From: Paracoccus chinensis
GTDB taxonomy: Bacteria; Pseudomonadota; Alphaproteobacteria; Rhodobacterales; Rhodobacteraceae
DNA: 40,603 nt
Assembly: GCF_900102885.1 (NCBI RefSeq)
Contig: NZ_FNGE01000018.1
Span: 1-40,603, forward strand
Reading direction: 5' to 3'
Positions 18,082 to 26,602 of this stretch are shown here, one piece after another; the first letter of the stretch is position 1; every line of letters starts with the position of its first letter. Under the pieces are notes generated by a model. The model ran no database searches and had not been told where the DNA came from. It was given only the letters and a program-made list of their open reading frames with translations. Made by a program: the position numbers and the translations under genes.

Positions 18082-19963
18082 CGGGCAGGCCTGCGAAAAG
18101 GGCGTTGAGGGCGGCGGCGTCGAAGGGCTTGGTCAGCACGGGATGGCGCAGGCCCTGCCGTTCGGGATCGTCGGGGGGCCGCGCGGTCATCAGGATCAGA
18201 GGCGGGCCAAGCGCGCCCAGATCAGCGCCCGAGCCGTCGCCCAGTTGCAGGTCCGACAGGATCACCGACAGCCCCGGCAGGTCAGCCAGCGAGCGCGCCT
18301 CGGAGAGCGAGCCCGCCTCGATCACCTGATGGCCCATGCCGGTCAGCATCTCGCGCAGCGTTTCACGGATCAGGTCGTCGTCGTCCACCAGCAGCACCAG
18401 CCGCCGTGCGACGCGCTGGAAGGGCAGGCGCAGCCGCACCCGCGCGCCGCCACCCGGCGCGTTGTCCAGCCGCAGCGTCCCCCCGGCGAGCTTCGTCTGG
18501 TCATAGACCATCGGCAGGCCCAGCCCTGATCCCTGGCCGGCCTTGGTGGTGAAGAAGGGTTCGGTCGCGCGGGCCAGCGCCTCGGCCGAGAAGCCGGGAC
18601 CCGAGTCGGTCACGGTCAGCTCCAGCCAGCGGCCGCGGACGCGCGCCGTCAGGCGGATCGCGCCATGGGTGCTGCCCGACCCGACCCCGGTGCCCGAGAT
18701 CGCGTCCCGCGCGTTCAGCATCAGATTCAGCAGCGAGTCCTGCAGCGAGCCGGGATCCAGCAGGACCGCGCCTTCCGGCAGGTCGCAGTCGAGTTCCAGC
18801 GCGATTCCCCGCCCCAGCGAGGGCCGGGCCATGGTCACGAGCTGTTCCAGCAGCGCGGGCAGGTCCACCGGCTCGGGTTGAAGCCGGCGAGGTCCCGTGA
18901 TCGTGGCAATGCGGTCCAGCAGCACCGCGCCGCGCCGGGCGGCGGCCAGCGTCCCCTGCACGTCGCCCGCCGCCTCGGGCGGCAGGGCCATCCGCGCCAG
19001 CCGCCCCTGCAGCCCCAGGATGATCGTCAGCAGGTTGCCGAAGTCATGCGCGAGGCCAGAGGTCATCTGCGCGGCCAGTTCGCGCCGGGCGGCATGGGTC
19101 AGCGCCTCGCGCGAGTTCACCTCGGCGGTGACGTCGGTGGACAGGACATAGGCGCCCTCGCCTTGGGGATCGGGGGTCAGGGCCACGCGGATGCGGCGGC
19201 CCGATTCGGCATGGGTGACCTCGATCACCTGCGGCTCGCCGGCCAGCGCGCGGATGAGGGCCGGGCGGATGCTCTCGAAGGTCTCGCCCAGCACCTCGGC
19301 CGCGGTCAGGCCGATGATGGCGCGGGCCACGCCGGGAAACACCATGCCGAGCTGGTTGTTGGAAAAGGTATAGCGGCCCTCGGCGTCCACATGGGCGATA
19401 TGGGCGGGCACCATGGCCGTGACCTGCCGGGTGCGGGCCTCGGCCTCGGTCAGGACGCGCTTGGCTTCCTCCAGCGCGGCATTGGTCGCGGCCAGCTGGC
19501 GGTTCGCGGCCGACAGCCGCTCGGCATGGGCGAGAAGCTGGTCCGACAGTTCCTCGGACCGGGCGCGCAGCAGCGCCTCGGTCCGCTTGATGTCGGTGAT
19601 GTCGGTATAGACGGCGATCCAGCCGCCCTGCGCCAGAGGCGCCCCCTCGACCGAGATGGTGCGGCCATCGGGTCGGGTGCGTTCCAGGTAATGCGGCTGA
19701 AAGGTGCGGGCCTGCTCGACGCGAAGGCGCACGGCGACCTCGGGGTCGTCCTGCGGGCCATATTCGCCGCGGGCGACCAGAAAGGCGATGGTGTCCTGAA
19801 AGCTCGCGCCCGGCTGGACCAGACGGTCAGGCAGGTCGAACATCTGCTGATAGGGGCGGTTCGACAGCGCCAGCCGCAGGTCGGCGTCGAAGATGGAAAT
19901 CGCCTGCTGAATCAGGTTCAGCCCGGATCGTGTCAGTTCTTCGTGGCTGTCCAGAGGAGTCAT
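18071..19963 (-). CDS. hybrid PAS-domain sensor histidine kinase
   Basis: A 630-residue sensor with no obvious membrane segment, so probably cytosolic. It has PAS-like domains at about 12-115 and 170-285, joined by a coiled coil (about 118-165). The phospho-acceptor box is GLAHDFGNLLTIILG (H306). The ATPase domain has the N box LLNLMLNARDAI, then TDSGPGF and GSGLGLPMVY. A C-terminal receiver domain (about 520-630) has VDDDD, phospho-acceptor D571 in ILSDLQLGDG, and the Lys in TKPFD. The design implies a phosphorelay or self-feedback. The start at 19963 is the first in-frame ATG that fits; the open frame continues far upstream only as a shadow. The sensed signal is unknown. Confidence 0.93.
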   Translation of the reverse strand: MTPLDSHEELTRSGLNLIQQAISIFDADLRLALSNRPYQQMFDLPDRLVQPGASFQDTIAFLVARGEYGPQDDPEVAVRLRVEQARTFQPHYLERTRPDGRTISVEGAPLAQGGWIAVYTDITDIKRTEALLRARSEELSDQLLAHAERLSAANRQLAATNAALEEAKRVLTEAEARTRQVTAMVPAHIAHVDAEGRYTFSNNQLGMVFPGVARAIIGLTAAEVLGETFESIRPALIRALAGEPQVIEVTHAESGRRIRVALTPDPQGEGAYVLSTDVTAEVNSREALTHAARRELAAQMTSGLAHDFGNLLTIILGLQGRLARMALPPEAAGDVQGTLAAARRGAVLLDRIATITGPRRLQPEPVDLPALLEQLVTMARPSLGRGIALELDCDLPEGAVLLDPGSLQDSLLNLMLNARDAISGTGVGSGSTHGAIRLTARVRGRWLELTVTDSGPGFSAEALARATEPFFTTKAGQGSGLGLPMVYDQTKLAGGTLRLDNAPGGGARVRLRLPFQRVARRLVLLVDDDDLIRETLREMLTGMGHQVIEAGSLSEARSLADLPGLSVILSDLQLGDGSGADLGALGPPLILMTARPPDDPERQGLRHPVLTKPFDAAALNALFAGLPDDK

Positions 19964-20003
19964 TTGTCCATGGCTATCATCGCCTTTCGCTTCGCGGAAG
20001 CCG

Positions 20004-20042
20004 GTAACAATTCGTAAGGATCGGGCAAAACTCGGGCAAGAT
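20004..20042. promoter_or_regulatory. candidate response-regulator binding repeats
   Basis: Two sets of direct repeats lie between the divergent kinase and ligase genes. GTAAC (20004) and GTAAG (20014) are 10 bases apart. TCGGGCAA at 20021 and again at 20032 is an exact 8-base repeat with an 11-base period. OmpR-type regulators usually bind such same-strand half-sites one helical turn apart, so these are reasonable sites for the neighbouring regulator. This is inference. Confidence 0.4.
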
Positions 20043-20119
20043 TCGCCCGCCACACAGAAAGGCGCAGGCGGAAGGGGAGTTCTGCCTGCAACGGCCCGGT
20101 GCCGTAAAAGGGAGTGAGG

Positions 20120-22093
20120 ATGAAAGCAGTCGCTGCGCCCGACGCGGGCCTGCGGTCGATCCCTGCGCTGCTGGCGCGGAACGCCGCATCGCTGGGGACC
20201 CGGCCCGCCTATCGGGAAAAGGAATTCGGCATCTGGCAATGCTGGACCTGGTCGCAGGCGCAGGAGGAGATCCGCGCCCTTGCGCTGGGCTTCCTCGCGC
20301 TGGGCCTGAACCGCGGCGATCACGTGGCGATCATCGGCCGCAACCGCCCCGCGCATTACTGGTCGATGGTGGCCGCGCAGATGTGCGGCGCGATCCCCGT
20401 GCCGCTGTATCAGGACGCGGTCGCCTCCGAGATGGCCTATGTGCTGGGCCATTCCGGCGCCCGCTTCGTCGTCTGCGGCGACCAGGAGCAGGTGGACAAG
20501 GTGATCGAGGCCGAGGGCGAGGCCCACACGGTCGAGCAGATCATCTACACCGACAAGCGGGGCATGCGGAAATACGACCATTCCCGCATGAACTGGCTCA
20601 AGGACGTGCAGGCCGAGGGCCGCGTCGCCCACCAGCGCTTCAGCGCGGAACTGGACGCCCGCATCGCGGAACTGGATTACGACAGCACCTGCGTGATGCT
20701 GTACACCTCGGGGACCACCGGCAAGCCCAAGGGCGTGGTGCTGTCGAACCGCAACGTGATCGAGACGGCGCGCAACTCCTCGGAATTCGACAAGCTGAAG
20801 CCGACCGAAGAGGTGCTGGCCTATCTGCCGATGGCCTGGGTCGGGGACTTCATCTTCTCGGTGGGCCAAGCCTACTGAAAAAAAAAATGCGTGAACTGCC
20901 CGGAAGGGCCGCACACGATGATGACCGACCTGCGCGAGATCGGCCCGACCTATTTCTTCGCGCCCCCTCGCGTCTTCGAGGGCCAGCTGACCAACGTCAT
21001 GATCCGGATGGAGGACGCGGGCCGGATCAAGAAATGGCTCTTCGACCATTACATGCGGCTGGCCCGCCGCGTGGGCACGGCCCTGACGGACGGCCGCCCC
21101 GTGGGTGCGATCGACCGGCTGCGCTATGGCTTGGGGAACCTGCTGGTCTTCGGCCCCCTGAAGAACACGCTGGGCTATTCGCGCATCCGCGTGGGCTATA
21201 CCGCGGGCGAGGCCATCGGGCCCGAGATCTTCGACTTCTACCGCTCGCTGGGCATCAACCTGAAGCAGCTCTACGGCCAGACCGAGGCCACGGTCTTCAT
21301 CACCCAGCAGCCCGACGGCCAGGTGCGCGCCGACACGGTGGGCGTGCCCTCGCCCGGCGTCGAGGTCCGGATCGCCGAGAACGGCGAGGTCTTCTACCGC
21401 TCGCCCGGCACCTTTGTCGAATACTACCAGAACCCGGAATCCACCGCCTCGACCAAGGACCGCGAGGGCTGGGTGGCCACGGGCGACGCGGGCTTCTTCG
21501 AGCAGGGCTCGGGCCACCTGCGGATCATCGACCGCGCCAAGGACGTGGGGCGCATGGCCGACGGCTCGCTGTTCGCGCCGAAATATGTGGAAAACAAGCT
21601 CAAGTTCTACCCGAACATCTTGGAAGCCGTGGTGCTGGGGAACGGGCGCGACTATTGCACCGCCTTCATCAACATCGACCTGACGGCGGTGGGCAACTGG
21701 GCCGAGCGGAACAACATCGCTTATGCGAGCTACCAGGAACTCGCCGGCCACCCGCAGGTCTACGAGACGATTCGGAAGCACGTCGAGGAGGTGAACGCGA
21801 GCGTGGCGCAGGACCCAATGCTGTCGGGCTGCCAGATCCATCGCTTCCTGATCCTGCACAAGGAACTGGACGCCGACGATGGCGAGATGACCCGCACCCG
21901 CAAGGTCAAGCGCGGCGTGATCGCCGAGAAATACGCCGACCTGATCTCCGCGCTCTATGACGGGCGCAACTCGGTCTATACCGAGACCGAGGTCACCTAT
22001 GAGGACGGCCGCAAGGGCCGGCTCAAGGCCACGCTGCGGATCGAGGACGTCCGCACCACCCCCACGCCCGCGCAGAGGATGGCCGCCGAATGA
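20120..22093 (+). CDS. long-chain acyl-CoA synthetase-like AMP-forming ligase, interrupted by an in-frame stop
   Basis: A 657-codon ANL-superfamily enzyme that would activate a carboxylic acid to its CoA thioester via an acyl-adenylate. The P-loop is YTSGTTGKPKGVV (from Y195). LYGQTEATVFITQQ, then WVATGDAGFFE and IIDRAKDVGRMADGS are the later core motifs, and RTRKVKRGVIAEKY carries the C-terminal region. Codon 253 is a TGA followed by AAA AAA AAA. The frame then continues unchanged with CVNCPEGPHTMM, so the protein is otherwise full length. The A-run is most likely an assembly artefact and the real gene intact. ATG 20120 follows AGGGAG. It leads the liv operon; its stop overlaps livG by 4 bases. 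Confidence 0.88.
20878..20887 (+). other. A10 tract replacing conserved codons (suspected filled gap)
   Basis: Ten consecutive A's follow TG inside a conserved stretch of the ligase gene. They create the TGA at 20876-20878. Reading frame and expected spacing on both sides are preserved exactly. Such a homopolymer is out of character in this GC-rich coding DNA. Ten unknown bases written as A would explain it, with the first codon being TGC or TGT (Cys). Confidence 0.75.
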
Positions 22094-22962
22094 GCCCGAC
22101 CTCCCAGACGATCCTGTCCGAACTCGCGCCGCCGCCTGCTGCGCCTGCGCCCAGCGCCGATGGCTATGTCACCGCCGATGGCCGCAAGATCGGCGGCGTG
22201 CTGATGGACCTGCGCCACATCACCCTGCGCTTCGGCGGCGTGACCGCGATCAAGGACATCTCCTTCGACATCCGCGAGGGCGAGATCCGCGCCATCATCG
22301 GCCCGAACGGCGCCGGCAAGTCCTCGATGATGAACGTCATGTCGGGCTTCTACGTCCCGCAGGAAGGCGAGGTCTGGTTCCGCGGCGCCAAGCGCCCGCC
22401 CATGCGGCCCTATCAGGTGGCGCGCCAAGGTTTGGCGCGGACCTTCCAGAACATCGCGCTCTTCGACGGGATGAGCGTGCTGGACAACATCATGACCGGG
22501 CGGCTGACGATGATGAAATCGTCGCTGCTGGAGCAGGCGCTCTGGTGGGGCCGCGCCGAGGCCGAGGAAACCCGCCACCGCGAGCAGGTCGAGAAGATCA
22601 TTGACTTTCTTGAGATTCAGAACATCCGCAAGACTCCGGTCGGGCGGCTGCCCTATGGCCTGAAGAAGCGGGTCGAACTGGCCCGCGCGCTGGCGGCGGA
22701 ACCCAAGCTCCTGATGCTCGACGAGCCGATGGCGGGCATGAACGTCGAGGAGAAGGAGGACATGTCCCGCTTCATCCTCGACGTGAACGACGAGTTCGGC
22801 ACCACCATCGCGCTGATCGAGCACGACATGGGCGTGGTCATGGACCTTTCCGACCGGGTGGTCGTCATGGACTACGGCCGCAAGATCGGGGACGGGACGC
22901 CCGACGAGGTCCGCAACAACCAGGAAGTCATCGACGCCTACCTGGGGGTCGCCCATGACTGA
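22090..22962 (+). CDS. livG: branched-chain-type ABC transporter ATP-binding protein
   Basis: A 290-residue cytoplasmic ATPase of the HAAT (hydrophobic amino acid) uptake family. Walker A is GPNGAGKS (71-78), the signature is LPYGLKKRVELARALA, Walker B is LLMLDEPMAGMN, and the switch His lies in IALIEHDMGVVMDLSDR. An N-terminal tail of about 35 residues, Pro/Ala-rich, precedes the ABC domain; a start nearer VLMDLRHITLRFGG is possible, but the ATGA overlap with the ligase stop favours 22090. With livF it powers the LivH-LivM channel. Context beside two acyl-CoA ligases suggests an organic acid rather than an amino acid as cargo. Confidence 0.95.
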   Translation: MSPTSQTILSELAPPPAAPAPSADGYVTADGRKIGGVLMDLRHITLRFGGVTAIKDISFDIREGEIRAIIGPNGAGKSSMMNVMSGFYVPQEGEVWFRGAKRPPMRPYQVARQGLARTFQNIALFDGMSVLDNIMTGRLTMMKSSLLEQALWWGRAEAEETRHREQVEKIIDFLEIQNIRKTPVGRLPYGLKKRVELARALAAEPKLLMLDEPMAGMNVEEKEDMSRFILDVNDEFGTTIALIEHDMGVVMDLSDRVVVMDYGRKIGDGTPDEVRNNQEVIDAYLGVAHD

Positions 22963-22988
22963 TCCGACCCACGGCGGGGCGCCGCACC

Positions 22989-23032
22989 GTCGATACACAT
23001 CCGATGCACAGTCGATGCACATCGCGTGCAGA
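22989..23032 (+). repeat. 11-bp tandem repeats between livG and livH
   Basis: Four head-to-tail 11-base units: GTCGATACACA, TCCGATGCACA, GTCGATGCACA and the weaker TCGCGTGCAGA. Units 1-3 differ from one another at one to three positions. The array fills about half of the 96-base gap between livG and livH, has no coding role and no evident terminator shape. The period is about one helical turn. Confidence 0.65.
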
Positions 23033-23058
23033 CGCAACCGCGCCCGGAGGGCCTGCTG

Positions 23059-24042
23059 ATGGAACAGCTTCTCTACGCCTCCGAGGTCCTCGTGAACGGC
23101 CTCATGGCCGGGGTCATGTACTCGCTGGTCGCGCTGGGCTTTGTCCTGATCTTCAAGGCCTCGGGCGTCTTCAACTACGCGCAGGGGGTGCTGGCGCTCT
23201 TCGCCGCGCTGACGCTGGTCGGCATCCAGCAGGGGCAGGTGCCCTTCGCCCATCTGATCAACGCGATCACCGGCAGCCACATCTCCTCCTTCGGCTGGAC
23301 CGTGCCCTCGCTGCTGGCGATCCTGCTGACGGCGCTGGTGATGGTGGGCCTCGCCATCCTGATCGAGGCGCTCGTGCTCAAGCACCTCGTGGGGCAGGAG
23401 CCGATCATCATGTTCATGGCGACGATCGGGCTTGCCTATTTCCTGGAAGGCTTGGGCGACATCATGTGGGGCGCCGACGTCAAGACGCTGGACGTGGGCC
23501 TGCCGCAGGGGATCTCGGACACGGCCGAGGCCTGGACGGCGGCGCTGACCGGCTACGGCTTCTTCATCGACCGGCTGGACATCTGGGCCACGGTCATCGC
23601 GGCGCTTCTGGTCGCGGCGCTGGTGGCCTTCAGCCAGTACACCAAGCAGGGCCGCGCCATGCGGGCGGTCGCCGACGACCACCAGGCGGCGCTGTCGGTC
23701 GGCATCTCGCTGCGCTTCATCTGGGTCATGGTCTGGTCGATCGCGGGCTTCGTGGCCCTGGTCGCGGGCATCATGTGGGGCACCAAGTCGGGGGTGCAGT
23801 TCTCGCTGAGCCTCATCGCGCTCAAGGCCCTGCCGGTCCTGATGCTGGGCGGCTTCACCTCGATCCCCGGCGCCATCGTCGGCGGCCTCATCATCGGCGT
23901 GGGCGAGAAGCTCTTCGAGTTCTACATCGGCCCGATGGTCGGCGGCGCGACCGAAAGCTGGTTCGCCTATGTGCTGGCGCTGATCTTCCTGGTCTTCCGC
24001 CCGCAGGGCCTGTTCGGCGAACGGATCATCGAGCGTGTGTGA
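23059..24042 (+). CDS. livH: branched-chain-type ABC transporter permease (LivH)
   Basis: A 327-residue inner-membrane permease with about eight to nine hydrophobic segments. VNGLMAGVMYSLVALGFVLI and ASGVFNYAQGVLALF near the N-terminus are the LivH hallmarks. The late EAA-like segment LSLIALKALPVLMLGGFTS and GAIVGGLIIGVGEKLFEFY are also typical. GGAGG at 23046-23050 supports the ATG at 23059; the frame is open to 23026 but that adds only untypical residues. It pairs with LivM to form the channel. It is longer than E. coli LivH by a periplasmic insert around residues 60-90 and 145-180, a feature seen in HAAT systems for larger substrates (family knowledge, moderate certainty). Confidence 0.95.
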   Translation: MEQLLYASEVLVNGLMAGVMYSLVALGFVLIFKASGVFNYAQGVLALFAALTLVGIQQGQVPFAHLINAITGSHISSFGWTVPSLLAILLTALVMVGLAILIEALVLKHLVGQEPIIMFMATIGLAYFLEGLGDIMWGADVKTLDVGLPQGISDTAEAWTAALTGYGFFIDRLDIWATVIAALLVAALVAFSQYTKQGRAMRAVADDHQAALSVGISLRFIWVMVWSIAGFVALVAGIMWGTKSGVQFSLSLIALKALPVLMLGGFTSIPGAIVGGLIIGVGEKLFEFYIGPMVGGATESWFAYVLALIFLVFRPQGLFGERIIERV

Positions 24043-24070
24043 CGCCTCTCCGTTCCGATCTTCTGTCCAG

Positions 24071-24108
24071 AAATATCCTCCGGGGGTCCGGGGGTGGAAA
24101 ACCCCCGG
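24071..24108 (+). repeat. dispersed intergenic repeat, copy 2
   Basis: AAATATCCTCCGGGGGT followed by the hairpin CCGGGGG-TGGAAAA-CCCCCGG (24088-24108). It matches copy 1 at 17307-17344 almost base for base. This copy lies inside the transporter operon between livH and livM, where the hairpin could slow transcription or protect an mRNA end. No T-run follows. Confidence 0.8.
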
Positions 24109-24134
24109 TGCGACCGTGACGAAAGGACCGACCG

Positions 24135-25211
24135 ATGCTCTATCGTGAAGCCGGCGACTTCAAGACCAGCTACCGGGACGACAGCCAGACCTTTCCGCTG
24201 AAGCTCGACCGGATGGGCTACTGGGTCACGCTGGCGGTGGCCTTCGGGGTGATACCTTTCGTCATCACCGACTACTGGGCCAACGCGGTGCTCGTGCCCT
24301 TCCTGATCTACGCCATCGCGGCGCTGGGGCTGAACATCCTCGTGGGCTTCGGCGGACAGGTGAGCCTCGGGACCGGGGGCTTCATGGCGGTGGGCGCCTA
24401 TGCGACCTACAAGCTGACGACCACCTTCCCCGAGATCTCGCTGCTGATCCATATCCTGCTGGCAGGCGGGATCACCGCGGCGGTGGGGGTGTTCTTCGGC
24501 CTGCCGTCCTTGCGCATCAAGGGCTTCTACCTTGCCGTCGCGACGCTCGCCGCGCAGTTCTTCCTTGTCTGGCTCTTCAACAAGGTGCCGTGGTTCTACA
24601 ACTACTCGGCCTCGGGGCAGATCACCGCGCCGGAACGCACCTTCCTGGGCTATGTCATCAGCGGCCCGGCGACCTCGGCCCCGGCGAAATACCTCGTCTG
24701 CCTTGCCTTCGCGGTGGCGCTGGCCTGGGTGGCGCGGAACCTCACGCGCGGCACGGCAGGGCGCAAGTGGATGGCGATCCGCGACATGGACATCGCGGCC
24801 GAGATCATCGGGGTGAACCCGCTGACCGCCAAGATGAGCGCCTTCGCCGTCTCGTCCTTCTTCATCGGCGTCGCGGGCGCGCTGCTCTTCTCGATCTACC
24901 TGGGTGCGGCCGAGGCCAGCGAGACCTTCGGGATCAACAAGTCCTTCCTCGTGCTCTTCATGGTCATCATCGGCGGCCTGGGGTCCATCTTCGGCAGCTT
25001 CGCGGGCGCGGCCTTCCTGGTTGTCCTGCCGGTCTTTCTCAAGAACGTGCTGGTGGGCGCCTTCGGCTGGCCCACGGACTTGGCCGCCCATGTCGAGCTG
25101 ATGATCGTGGGCGCGCTGATCGTCTTCTTCCTGATCGTCGAGCCGCATGGCCTTGCCCAGCTCTGGCGGCTGACCAAGGAAAAGCTGCGGCTCTGGCCGT
25201 TCCCGCATTAA
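24135..25211 (+). CDS. livM: branched-chain-type ABC transporter permease (LivM)
   Basis: A 358-residue inner-membrane permease with about ten hydrophobic segments. LNILVGFGGQVSLGTGGFMA is the LivM signature. GLPSLRIKGFYLAVATLAAQ and GRKWMAIRDMDIAAEIIGVN with LTAKMSAFAVSSFFIGVAGA form the conserved ATPase-coupling region. IIGGLGSIFGSFAGAAFL lies near the C-terminus. The N-terminal 30 residues (YREAGDFKTSYRDD) are a hydrophilic cytoplasmic tail characteristic of the subgroup found with acyl-CoA ligases. AAAGGA precedes the ATG. Confidence 0.95.
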   Translation: MLYREAGDFKTSYRDDSQTFPLKLDRMGYWVTLAVAFGVIPFVITDYWANAVLVPFLIYAIAALGLNILVGFGGQVSLGTGGFMAVGAYATYKLTTTFPEISLLIHILLAGGITAAVGVFFGLPSLRIKGFYLAVATLAAQFFLVWLFNKVPWFYNYSASGQITAPERTFLGYVISGPATSAPAKYLVCLAFAVALAWVARNLTRGTAGRKWMAIRDMDIAAEIIGVNPLTAKMSAFAVSSFFIGVAGALLFSIYLGAAEASETFGINKSFLVLFMVIIGGLGSIFGSFAGAAFLVVLPVFLKNVLVGAFGWPTDLAAHVELMIVGALIVFFLIVEPHGLAQLWRLTKEKLRLWPFPH

Positions 25212-25262
25212 GCCGAACCGGGCCGAACCCGGCACAACCATAAATCTTCTGGGAGGAACCTG

Positions 25263-26546
25263 ATGAAACTTCGCTTCGCCGCCGCCGTCGCGGCCGCCAT
25301 GATGGCCGCAGCCCCGGCCCTTGCCGACCTGACCGTGCCGAACCTCAGCTATCGCACCGGCCCTTACGGCGCGAACGGCAACCAGTATGCCGACGGCTTC
25401 AACGACTATTTCACCCTGCTGAACGAGCGCGACGGCGGCATCGGCGGGCAGAAGATCCTGACGCCCGAATGCGAGACCGCCTACAACACCGAGAAGGGGG
25501 TCGAGTGCTACGAATCGACCAAGGGCAACAATGCGCTGGTCTACAACCCCTTCTCGACCGGCATCACCTACCAGCTGATCCCCAAGGTCGCGGCCGACGG
25601 CATCCCGATGGTGACGCCGGGCTACGGGCGGACCTCGGCCAAGGACGGCAGCGTCTTCCAGTGGGTCTTCAACCCGCCGGCGAACTACTGGGACGGCGCC
25701 TCGGTCATCGTCAAGCATCTGCTGGACGTGAACGGGGGCGACCTGAACGGCAAGACCATCGCGCTGGTCTACCACAACTCGGCCTTCGGGAAGGAGCCGA
25801 TCCGCACGCTGGAGGAGCTGTCCAAGAAGCACGGCTTCACCCTGAGCCAGATCCCCGTCGATCCCCCCGGGCAGGAACAGAAGTCGCAGTGGCTGCAGAT
25901 CCGCCGCGAAAAGCCGGACTACGTGATCCTCTACGGCTGGGGCGTGATGAACCAGGCGGCGATCCAGGAGGCCGCGAACATCCGCTATCCGATGGAGAAC
26001 CTGATTGGCATCTGGTGGGCCGGGGGCGAGGTGGACGTGGAGCCCGCGGGCGCGGCCGCCAACGGCTACAAGTCCGCGACCTTCAACGGCGTGGGGATGG
26101 ACTATCCCTTCTACGGTGACCTGAAGACCCATGTGCTGGACACCGGCAAGGCCTCGGGGGGCGGCGCCCATGTCGGCAAGGCCATGTATTCGCGCGGCAT
26201 GTATGCGGCGCTGATCATCGCCGAGGGGATCAAGAAGGCGCAGGAATTGGCCGGCACGCCCGAGATCACGGCCGCGCAGATGCGCGACGGGCTGGAGGCG
26301 CTCGAGATCACCGAGGCGCGGATGACGGAACTGGGCCTGCCCGGCTTCGGTCAGCCCTTCCAGCTGTCCTGCCAGAACCACGGCGGCAGCGGCATGGGCA
26401 TGATCCAGCAGTGGGACGCCTCGGCCAAGCAGTGGAAGCTGATCACCGACTTCATCCAGCCCGACGAGGACGTGCTGCAGCCGCTGATCCAGGCGGATGC
26501 CCAGGCCTTCGCGGCCGAGAACAGCATCCAGCCGCGCTGCAACTGA
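25263..26546 (+). CDS. livK: periplasmic substrate-binding protein, HAAT type
   Basis: A 427-residue exported binding protein of the type I periplasmic-binding fold. Residues 1-22 form a signal peptide ending APALA before DLTVPN. Early YRTGPYGANGNQYADGF and the lobe residues around NPFSTGITYQLIPKVAADG match the ligand-binding region of Liv-type receptors. CETAYNTEKGVECYES could form a disulfide. It is longer than LivK/LivJ of E. coli (about 370), in line with the subgroup found beside CoA ligases. GGGAGGA supports the ATG. A strong hairpin after the stop may raise its transcript level relative to the membrane genes. The ligand is unknown; the livK symbol is by position. Confidence 0.92.
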   Translation: MKLRFAAAVAAAMMAAAPALADLTVPNLSYRTGPYGANGNQYADGFNDYFTLLNERDGGIGGQKILTPECETAYNTEKGVECYESTKGNNALVYNPFSTGITYQLIPKVAADGIPMVTPGYGRTSAKDGSVFQWVFNPPANYWDGASVIVKHLLDVNGGDLNGKTIALVYHNSAFGKEPIRTLEELSKKHGFTLSQIPVDPPGQEQKSQWLQIRREKPDYVILYGWGVMNQAAIQEAANIRYPMENLIGIWWAGGEVDVEPAGAAANGYKSATFNGVGMDYPFYGDLKTHVLDTGKASGGGAHVGKAMYSRGMYAALIIAEGIKKAQELAGTPEITAAQMRDGLEALEITEARMTELGLPGFGQPFQLSCQNHGGSGMGMIQQWDASAKQWKLITDFIQPDEDVLQPLIQADAQAFAAENSIQPRCN

Positions 26547-26553
26547 TCGCTTC

Positions 26554-26577
26554 GCCCCGGCGGTCCGCCGCCGGGGC
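26554..26577 (+). terminator. intra-operon hairpin after the binding-protein gene
   Basis: GCCCCGGCGG (26554-26563) pairs perfectly with CCGCCGGGGC (26568-26577) across a 4-base loop. It sits 7 bases after the binding-protein stop and 25 before livF. There is no T-run, so it probably stabilises the upstream mRNA or partly terminates rather than ending the operon. Confidence 0.6.
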
Positions 26578-26602
26578 ATCCCACCCCGAGGAGCCCGAGC
26601 CC

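Noticed and set aside
20876..20878. TGA as a selenocysteine codon
   Set aside because: No selenocysteine element or family precedent, and the following nine A's replace other conserved codons, so recoding would not restore the protein.
18071..21859. Extension of the kinase frame to 1262 codons
   Set aside because: The portion beyond 19963 is antisense to the ligase gene and crosses the divergent control region; the kinase starts at 19963.
20114..22093. A frameshift in the acyl-CoA ligase gene
   Set aside because: Both halves are in the same frame; the break is an in-frame TGA within an A-run, not a shift.
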